DNA from: CAYLRY01 sp964386535
GTDB lineage: Bacteria; Chloroflexota; Dehalococcoidia; Dehalococcoidales; UBA3254
Direction of reading: 5' to 3'
Assembly: GCA_964386535.1 (NCBI GenBank)
Contig: CAYLRY010000077.1
Location: 1-6,339, forward strand
DNA length: 6,339 bases
The notes under the pieces were generated by a model that ran no database searches, was not told where the DNA came from, and saw nothing but the letters and a program-made list of their open reading frames with translations. Position numbers and translations under genes: made by a program. This document shows, one piece after another, positions 1-4,750 of the stretch (positions within the stretch are counted from its first letter, which is position 1; each line of letters starts with the position of its first letter).

Positions 1-679
1 ATCTGATGGCCTGCCTTCCTATAATAGCCTGTCGCAAATACCAGCTACGAATTATGTCTACAACCTCTTTGGTATCATCACTGACACGTAGAAGCTTCAA
101 ATCCTCTTCAGAGATGTATCCATCGGTTACCTGTGTTTTCTGCATCCATTCTAATAGTCCCTGCCAGTAACTGGAGTTAAAGAGTACTACAGGGAAAGGT
201 TTGATTTTTCCTGTTTGGATGAGGGTTAGCACTTCCGTCAATTCATCTAAGGTTCCTAATCCACCGGGGATAATAACAAAGGCAATAGAATACTTGACCA
301 GCATGATCTTTCGCACAAAAAAATGGTTAAAAGTAAGCGTAATATTGGAATAAATATTGCACACCTGTTCTTCAGGCAGTTCAATATTGAGTCCTGCGGA
401 TTTTACACCCGCTTCCCTGGCGCCCTGATTAGCCGCTTCCATGGCTCCTGGTCCGCCTCCAGTAATAATATTAAATCCCTCTTTACCCAACAAATTGGCT
501 ATTTCCCGGGTTTTTTCATAATTATAACTTCCTGGTTTAAGTCTGGCTGACCCATAAACAGTTATGGCCGGCTCTATACCGGAAAGTTTGTCAAAGCCCT
601 CCACCAGTTCTCCCAGATAACGGAAAAGTCTCCACGATTCTTCTTTTGCAAGCTGGTTTATTTCATATCTTTCGGCCAT
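1..679 (-). CDS. LOG-family nucleoside 5'-monophosphate phosphoribohydrolase (TIGR00730 / 'lysine decarboxylase-like' Rossmann protein), C-terminus cut by window edge
   Basis: The reading frame begins at ATG 679-677 and stays open to the left edge, giving 226 residues. A good GAGG ribosome site (690-687) lies 7 nt before the ATG. The product is a cytosolic Rossmann-fold protein: an N-terminal helix (about residues 14-32, SWRLFRYLGELVEGFDKL), the first strand ending in YGSAR (42-46), the nucleotide-binding GGGPGAMEAA (74-83), and the LOG signature PGGLGTLDE (138-146). R123 and K124 follow a conserved NHFFVRK stretch (118-124). Characterised LOG enzymes split the N-glycosidic bond of nucleoside 5'-monophosphates, releasing the free base and ribose 5-phosphate; cytokinin activation is the best-known case. 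These proteins are often mislabelled lysine decarboxylases. The true substrate here cannot be told from sequence. Most of the family length is present, so probably only a short tail is missing. It is transcribed divergently from rph. Confidence 0.9.
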   Translation of the reverse strand, partial: MAERYEINQLAKEESWRLFRYLGELVEGFDKLSGIEPAITVYGSARLKPGSYNYEKTREIANLLGKEGFNIITGGGPGAMEAANQGAREAGVKSAGLNIELPEEQVCNIYSNITLTFNHFFVRKIMLVKYSIAFVIIPGGLGTLDELTEVLTLIQTGKIKPFPVVLFNSSYWQGLLEWMQKTQVTDGYISEEDLKLLRVSDDTKEVVDIIRSWYLRQAIIGRQAIR

Positions 680-763
680 GGATTTACCTCATCTTATAAA
701 TATATCTAAGCGAATCGATGATCTGCCTTGATTCATCTGAAAAACTCATACCCCGGTAAAAGC

Positions 764-793
764 AATATAACAGACGAAAGCGTAAACTGGCAA
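764..793 (-). promoter_or_regulatory. Candidate sigma-A promoter for the LOG gene
   Basis: On the minus strand TTGCCA (793-788, five of six matches to TTGACA) is followed after 18 nt by TATATT (769-764). An extended -10 TGt precedes it at 772-770. The start point would be near 757, giving a leader of roughly 78 nt before the ATG at 679. The -35 box lies on the same bases as the -35 box of the opposing rph promoter. This is a pattern match only. Confidence 0.5.
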
Positions 794-816
794 ATAAAAC
801 AGGTCGATGTTATACT
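787..816 (+). promoter_or_regulatory. Candidate sigma-A promoter for rph
   Basis: CTGGCA (787-792, four of six matches to TTGACA) is followed after 18 nt by TATACT (811-816), with an extended -10 TGt at 808-810. Transcription would start near 823, leaving a short leader of about 46 nt in which I see no riboswitch or stable hairpin. The remainder of the 680-868 spacer shows no gene. Confidence 0.5.
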
Positions 817-868
817 GCCTTTAGGTTTTATCACGGTCAAATATCAATAAGAACAAGGAGTAAATTTT

Positions 869-1591
869 GTGAAAAGGGGCGACGGGCGTGCCTTTAACCA
901 GCTAAGAAAAGCCATTATAACACCTGGGTATCTGAATTATGCCGAAGGCTCTGTGTTAATGGAAATGGGCAGGACAAGGGTCTTATGCGCAGCTACTCTG
1001 GAAGACCGGGTTCCTCTATTTTTAAAAGGTACGGGACGTGGGTGGGTCACAGCAGAATACTCCATGTTACCACGATCTACACTTAGCCGTACACAGCGTG
1101 ATTCCGTTCAAGGTAGAGTGAATGGACGGAGCCAGGAAATCCAGCGTCTTATCGGCCGTTCTTTAAGAGCAGTTACTGATCTGGCTGCCCTGGGTGAAAG
1201 GAACATAATTGTAGATTGCGATGTTATACAGGCCGACGGAGGTACCCGTACCGCCGCTATCACAGGAGCCTATGTGGCTCTTTATCAGGCTTTAAAAAAC
1301 ATGAAAACCATGGGATTGATATCCTCTATTCCCTTAAAAAACGCCGTGGCTGCTACCAGTGTCGGTATTGTACACGGCAATATAATGCTCGATCTCTGCT
1401 ATGATGAAGACTCTCAAGCTGAGGTAGACTGTAATGTGGTAATGACTGATCAGGGTCAGTTCGTGGAAATCCAGGGTACCGCTGAAAATAACCCTTTTTC
1501 CAGGCAGTCACTGGACTCCTTGTTAAATCTGGCTGAAACAGGCATTAAACAACTTTTTGAGGTTCAAATGGCTGTTATAAAAACCTTTTAA
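869..1591 (+). CDS. rph: Ribonuclease PH (tRNA nucleotidyltransferase)
   Basis: This 240-residue protein has the full usual length of RNase PH. It is a phosphate-dependent 3'-to-5' exoribonuclease that removes the extra nucleotides after the CCA end of tRNA precursors, releasing nucleoside diphosphates, and works as a hexamer in the cytosol. Family landmarks are all present: the N-terminal RGDGR (3-7), NGRSQEIQRLIGRSLR (85-100) with the substrate-contacting Arg87, QADGGTRTA (121-129) with the phosphate-binding Thr126-Arg127 pair, LDLCYDEDSQAEVD (174-187) with Asp181 and Asp187 matching the catalytic/metal acidic residues, and EIQGTAE (200-206). The start is GTG 869, chosen because AAGGAG (855-860) sits 8 nt upstream and the protein then begins MKRGDGR as expected. 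No frameshift is seen. The stop codon faces that of proA across 9 bp. Confidence 0.97.
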   Translation: MKRGDGRAFNQLRKAIITPGYLNYAEGSVLMEMGRTRVLCAATLEDRVPLFLKGTGRGWVTAEYSMLPRSTLSRTQRDSVQGRVNGRSQEIQRLIGRSLRAVTDLAALGERNIIVDCDVIQADGGTRTAAITGAYVALYQALKNMKTMGLISSIPLKNAVAATSVGIVHGNIMLDLCYDEDSQAEVDCNVVMTDQGQFVEIQGTAENNPFSRQSLDSLLNLAETGIKQLFEVQMAVIKTF

Positions 1592-1600
1592 AATCCCATA

Positions 1601-2875
1601 TCACGGCCTTATCTGACCGCTGCCGAATATAATCCATTTATAGGTTGTCATCTCTTTTAATCCCAGAGGACCCCTTGCATGGAACTTTTGCGTGGAAATA
1701 CCTACCTCAGCTCCCAGTCCAAATTGCCCGCCGTCGGTAAAACGGGTGCTGGCATTCAGATATACACAGGCTGCATCCACCTCATTCAAAAAACGCATGC
1801 CGGCTTCATAGTCCTCGGTTACGATAGCTTCAGAGTGACCGGAACCGAACTTTTGTATATGCTCAAGGGCTTCATCAAGAGAATCTACCACCTTCACCGC
1901 AGCTATAAGTGCCAGGAATTCTTTGCCCCAATCATCACTGGTAGCCGGTTTGAGGTTCAGGACAGGATTAGATTTCAAAATATCCAGCGACTCTGCATCA
2001 CAATGTAATTCTACACCGCCTTTATGTAATTCTGCTCCTGCAACTGGCAAAAAATCCCTGGCTACAGCTTTATGAACCAGAATAGTGTCCAGAGCATTAC
2101 AAACAGTAGGTCTCTGGACCTTTGCATTGTATACGATGGCTACCGCCTTTTTTATATCAACAATTTTATCTATATAAGTATGGCACACGCCAATACCACC
2201 GGTGACCACTGGCATACTGGCTGTCTCCGATATCAATTTAATCATAGGAGCGCTGCCGCGTGGGACTATCAAATCAATGTACTGTTTTAGTTTCAACATT
2301 TTTTCCACCAGTACATGGTCTATATTATCTATGAATTGTACTGCCCCAGCAGGAATTCCTGCCCTGTATGCTGCATCTTGCACTACATTCACCAGCGCCT
2401 TGTTGGAACGCAGTGTCTCTTTTCCTCCTCTTAATATCACCGCATTCCCTGATTTCAAGCACAAAACTGAAATATCTATAGTTACATTTGGTCGGCTTTC
2501 ATAAATAGCGCCAATTACCCCCAGGGGCACTCTCTTGCGTCCTAGCAAAAGACCATTTGGCAAAGTGCGGAAATCAGACATCTCTCCTACCGGGTCAGGA
2601 AGCGCCTCAACTGCTAAAACATCTTTTGCCATTGCTTCTATCCGGCTCTTATCTAACATAAGGCGGTCAAGCAAAGCCGGGCTCATTCCTGAATCTTGGG
2701 CGTCTTTATAATCCTGTTTATTAGCAGCCAGTATTTCATCCTTTTTGGCTTTCAAATCATCTGATATATTATGTAAAGCTTTATTTTTTATTTCAGTAGA
2801 AAGATAAGCCATCCGGCGTGATGCTTGTTTAGCCGCCCGTGCCTGTTCTTCCAATCTCTCAAAAGCATTCATCAT
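1601..2875 (-). CDS. proA: Glutamate-5-semialdehyde dehydrogenase (gamma-glutamyl phosphate reductase), second step of proline synthesis
   Basis: ProA reduces gamma-glutamyl phosphate with NADPH to glutamate 5-semialdehyde, which cyclises to pyrroline-5-carboxylate. With ATG 2875 as start the protein has 424 residues, normal for the family. Visible features are the N-terminal helical region ending in AANKQD, the cofactor-site RGGKE (149-153), the catalytic cysteine in PTVCNALDT (Cys259), FGSGHSEAI (343-351), and the highly conserved ASTRFTDGGQFGLGAEVGIS (375-394), followed by the C-terminal HARGPLGL stretch. The frame could be extended to a TTG at 2899 overlapping the proB stop. ATG 2875 is preferred because AAAGAGGG (2890-2883) lies 7 nt before it and the extra eight residues would include that ribosome site. 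A second ATG follows directly at 2872. It lies 20 bp after proB and is probably co-transcribed with it. Confidence 0.96.
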   Translation of the reverse strand: MMNAFERLEEQARAAKQASRRMAYLSTEIKNKALHNISDDLKAKKDEILAANKQDYKDAQDSGMSPALLDRLMLDKSRIEAMAKDVLAVEALPDPVGEMSDFRTLPNGLLLGRKRVPLGVIGAIYESRPNVTIDISVLCLKSGNAVILRGGKETLRSNKALVNVVQDAAYRAGIPAGAVQFIDNIDHVLVEKMLKLKQYIDLIVPRGSAPMIKLISETASMPVVTGGIGVCHTYIDKIVDIKKAVAIVYNAKVQRPTVCNALDTILVHKAVARDFLPVAGAELHKGGVELHCDAESLDILKSNPVLNLKPATSDDWGKEFLALIAAVKVVDSLDEALEHIQKFGSGHSEAIVTEDYEAGMRFLNEVDAACVYLNASTRFTDGGQFGLGAEVGISTQKFHARGPLGLKEMTTYKWIIFGSGQIRP

Positions 2876-2882
2876 GAGTGTA

Positions 2883-2890
2883 CCCTCTTT
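2883..2890 (-). promoter_or_regulatory. Ribosome binding site that fixes the proA start
   Basis: Minus-strand AAAGAGGG spaced 7 nt from ATG 2875 (10 nt from the adjacent ATG 2872). It lies in the 20-bp proB-proA gap and argues against the longer TTG 2899 start. Confidence 0.75.
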
Positions 2891-2895
2891 AGTAA

Positions 2896-4032
2896 TCAAA
2901 GTATAACCAGATTATTCTTGTGTATTATCTCCGCACCATAATCATAACCTAATAAGCCGGCTATTTTTTTTGAATGTACGCCCTTTATTTTCAGAATATC
3001 TTCAGAACTGTAGTTAGTGATACCTGATCCTAATCTTTTCCCTGTCATATCAAATATATTAATCAGATCCCCTCTCTGGAAATGACCCTCAATACCTAAA
3101 ACACCAGCCCCCAGCAAGCTACAATTGGTATGCTTCAGAGCCTCAACGGCTCCTTCATCTACCAATAGCTTCCCTTTAACTGAAAGGCCGGCCAGCATCC
3201 ATCGCTCACGGCTCTCCAGTTTCTCGGTAGCGGGTAGAAAGCGAGTTCCTACAGGTTCACCGGCTGCCAGACGAAGAAGAATATCCTGCTCTTCCCCTTT
3301 AGCAATAATCACTGTGATACCGCAGGCTGTGGCCATATCGGCTGCTTGAAGCTTGGTCAGCATACCCCCAGTACCCTGATTGCCGTGACTTCCTCCAGCC
3401 AGGGCCAGGATATTTTTATCTATTTTTTTTACCTCCGGAATTAATTCTGCATCCGGATGTAAACCCGGATCGGCTGTATATAATCCGTCTACATCACTTA
3501 AAATAATCAGCAAATCGGCATCTATTAAATTCGCCACCATGGCCGAAAGATTATCATTATCTCCAAATCTGGCTCCTTCTATTTCCTCTATAGCTACCAC
3601 ATCATTTTCATTGATAATAGGGATAACACCCAGTTCTAATAGTGCCAGGAGTGTATTTCTTGCGTTTAAATATCCAGCCCGGTCCCTCAAATCTGAACGA
3701 GTGAGTAAAGCCTGTGCAATATTAATTTTCTGCTGGTCAAAAAGCCATTCATACATATACATAAGATGGCTCTGCCCTATTGAAGACAATACTTGCTTGT
3801 GAGGAATACCTTTAATTTTTTTAGGCAACGCTAGTTTGTGTCTGCCTGCTGCAACAGCTCCGGAGCTGACTACCGCAAGTTCAATGTTATTGTTATGTAA
3901 ATTAGAAATCTGCTTAACCAGGTTTGCCATTACCACAGTGTCCAGGTTATCGCTGCCTCCGGTTAGCAAACTGGTACCGAATTTGGCAACTATTCGGCTG
4001 TAAATATTTTTATTATTAATTTTTGATTTCAT
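2896..4032 (-). CDS. proB: Glutamate 5-kinase with C-terminal PUA domain, first step of proline synthesis
   Basis: ProB phosphorylates the gamma-carboxyl of glutamate with ATP, the committed and usually proline-inhibited step of proline synthesis; the unstable product is passed to ProA. The 378 residues hold an amino-acid-kinase domain and a PUA domain. Kinase motifs are AKFGTS (16-21, Lys17 in the phosphate-binding loop), SSGAVAAG (56-63), INENDVV (140-146), FGDNDNLSAMVA (156-167), LSDVDGLYTADP (178-189) and GTGGMLTKLQAA (220-231). The PUA domain spans about 285-362. The start ATG 4032 puts the kinase loop at a normal distance. The nearest purine-rich element, AAGG (4048-4045), is 12 nt away, so initiation may be modest. 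The TGA stop is 20 bp before proA, indicating a proBA operon. No defect is seen. Confidence 0.96.
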   Translation of the reverse strand: MKSKINNKNIYSRIVAKFGTSLLTGGSDNLDTVVMANLVKQISNLHNNNIELAVVSSGAVAAGRHKLALPKKIKGIPHKQVLSSIGQSHLMYMYEWLFDQQKINIAQALLTRSDLRDRAGYLNARNTLLALLELGVIPIINENDVVAIEEIEGARFGDNDNLSAMVANLIDADLLIILSDVDGLYTADPGLHPDAELIPEVKKIDKNILALAGGSHGNQGTGGMLTKLQAADMATACGITVIIAKGEEQDILLRLAAGEPVGTRFLPATEKLESRERWMLAGLSVKGKLLVDEGAVEALKHTNCSLLGAGVLGIEGHFQRGDLINIFDMTGKRLGSGITNYSSEDILKIKGVHSKKIAGLLGYDYGAEIIHKNNLVIL

Positions 4033-4068
4033 ATTATCATTTTACCTTGATCTTCATTGATTAACCTA

Positions 4069-4097
4069 ATTATATCAAGCCAGCCATATGTCAACAA
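4069..4097 (-). promoter_or_regulatory. Candidate sigma-A promoter for proBA
   Basis: A perfect minus-strand TATAAT (4074-4069) with an extended -10 TGa (4077-4075) is preceded by TTGTTG (4097-4092) at a 17-nt spacing. A perfect TTGACA also exists at 4094-4089 but only 14 nt from the -10, too close to be ideal. Transcription would start near 4062, about 30 nt before the proB ATG, so there is no room for a T-box or other leader attenuator. Confidence 0.55.
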
Positions 4098-4120
4098 TAG
4101 AAACGGTATTATGCTATAAT
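4091..4120 (+). promoter_or_regulatory. Candidate sigma-A promoter for the thioesterase gene
   Basis: TCAACA (4091-4096, four of six matches to TTGACA) is followed after 18 nt by a perfect TATAAT (4115-4120) with extended -10 TGc (4112-4114). The start point would be near 4127, about 32 nt before the ATG. The -35 region coincides with that of the opposing proBA promoter. Confidence 0.55.
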
Positions 4121-4158
4121 CCGACTAGATATCTTAAACAACTCTAAAGGAGAACAGC

Positions 4159-4641
4159 ATGGAAGGTAAAACAGTTAAAAGCAGCGCGGTCATTATGGCG
4201 CAGGTTATGGGCCCGCAGGAAATTAACATAGCTGGGAATGTGCATGGCGGGGTAATCACAAAATTGATTGATACAGCAGCAGGTGTAGTAGCCATGAGAC
4301 ATGCCAGGGCTAATGCAGTAACCGCTTCCATTGACCGTCTTAATTTTCATTACCCGGTATTTTCAGGTGACCTGGTCACACTGAAAGCCAGTCTTAATCT
4401 GGTGGGGAAGACCTCAATGGAAATAGGAGTCAGAGTTGAGACAGAAAACCTTATATCCGGAGAAGTCAGACATACTGCTTCTGCATACCTGACGTATGTT
4501 GCCCTGGATAAAGCAGGTAGGCCAATGTTGTTACCTCCACTTATTTTGGAAAGTGATGAAGAAAAGCGGCGGAACCGTGAAGCTCAAGCCAGAAGAGAGG
4601 CACGCTTACTTGAAAGAGAAAAGGAAAAGAGGAGTAAATAG
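4159..4641 (+). CDS. Hotdog-fold acyl-CoA thioesterase (YciA/YkhA-like)
   Basis: This 160-residue cytosolic protein looks like a single-hotdog acyl-CoA hydrolase, which cleaves acyl-CoA into free acid and CoA. The family pattern is clear: GNVHGGVITKLIDTAAG (26-42) with the long hotdog helix and the likely catalytic Asp38, RHAR (47-50), VTASIDRLNFHYPVFSGDLV (54-73), VGKTSMEIGVRVETE (82-96), and the strand AYLTYVALDKAGRP (109-122) leading to LPPL. The last 28 residues (133-160) are a very highly charged Lys/Arg/Glu tail likely to form a helix; similar tails occur in Firmicute relatives. ATG 4159 is supported by AAGGAG (4147-4152) 6 nt upstream. Substrate chain length cannot be told. It may be a single-gene unit, or read through to mfd, which lies 106 bp downstream on the same strand. 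Confidence 0.9.
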   Translation: MEGKTVKSSAVIMAQVMGPQEINIAGNVHGGVITKLIDTAAGVVAMRHARANAVTASIDRLNFHYPVFSGDLVTLKASLNLVGKTSMEIGVRVETENLISGEVRHTASAYLTYVALDKAGRPMLLPPLILESDEEKRRNREAQARREARLLEREKEKRSK

Positions 4642-4656
4642 AACGGGGCAAATCAA

Positions 4657-4685
4657 GTGAATCTGAGCTGAGATTTTGTTAAAAT
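4657..4685 (+). promoter_or_regulatory. mfd: Weak candidate promoter for mfd
   Basis: TAAAAT (4680-4685) carries an extended -10 TGt (4677-4679), but the best -35 at 17-nt spacing is GTGAAT (4657-4662), only three of six matches. If used, transcription would begin near 4692 and the stem-loop at 4695-4720 would form the 5' end of the mfd message. Confidence 0.25.
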
Positions 4686-4694
4686 ATATATCTA

Positions 4695-4720
4695 AGGGCT
4701 AGTCCGCTTCGGCTAGCCCT
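4695..4720 (+). terminator. Stem-loop between thioesterase gene and mfd; possible terminator or mfd leader hairpin
   Basis: AGGGCTAG (4695-4702) pairs perfectly with CTAGCCCT (4713-4720). Inside, CCG (4704-4706) can pair with CGG (4710-4712) around a CTT loop with one bulged T; alternatively a C(TTCG)G tetraloop forms. The downstream bases are ATAGCTATTTGG, so there is no proper T-run and it is not a textbook intrinsic terminator. It could still partly terminate the thioesterase message or protect the 5' end of an mfd message. Confidence 0.4.
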
Positions 4721-4730
4721 ATAGCTATTT

Positions 4731-4750
4731 GGAGAAATGTAAAATAATTG
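4731..4750 (+). other. mfd: mfd translation start region: GGAG, ATG-TAA start-stop pair, then TTG
   Basis: GGAG (4731-4734) is followed after 2 nt by ATG (4737-4739) whose next codon is TAA (4740-4742). The mfd frame is itself closed by a TAA at 4745-4747, and the first usable codon is TTG 4748. GGAG is 13 nt from that TTG, longer than usual, and 2 nt from the ATG, shorter than usual. No better ribosome site is visible. Confidence 0.45.

Noticed and set aside
323..550. 75-codon plus-strand frame opposite the LOG gene
   Set aside because: It is antisense to a well-conserved reading frame, lacks a ribosome site of its own that I can see, and resembles no known protein.
1570..1612. Possible bidirectional terminator at the rph/proA junction (GGCTGTTAT ... 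ATCACGGCC)
   Set aside because: The arms pair imperfectly with several mismatches, and the TTTTAAAA core alone is too weak to call.
1679..2504. Three plus-strand frames (1679-2008, 2072-2290, 2202-2504) inside proA
   Set aside because: They overlap a full-length ProA in the opposite direction and read as out-of-frame shadow translations with no domain character.
2876..2899. Longer proA starting at TTG 2899, overlapping the proB stop
   Set aside because: The extra codons cover the AAAGAGGG ribosome site that serves ATG 2875, and family members begin near the MNAFERLEEQ segment.
3125..3802. Two plus-strand frames opposite proB
   Set aside because: Serine/arginine-rich shadow translations of conserved ProB motifs; not credible genes.
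4089..4094. Perfect minus-strand TTGACA as the proBA -35
   Set aside because: Only 14 nt separates it from the TATAAT, too short for normal sigma-A spacing; TTGTTG at 17 nt with the extended -10 is the better fit, though the match is weaker.
4134..4350. Two minus-strand frames over the thioesterase start, one looking hydrophobic
   Set aside because: They overlap each other in different frames and are antisense to the conserved hotdog core; the hydrophobic look comes from reversing the GGVITK/AAG codons.
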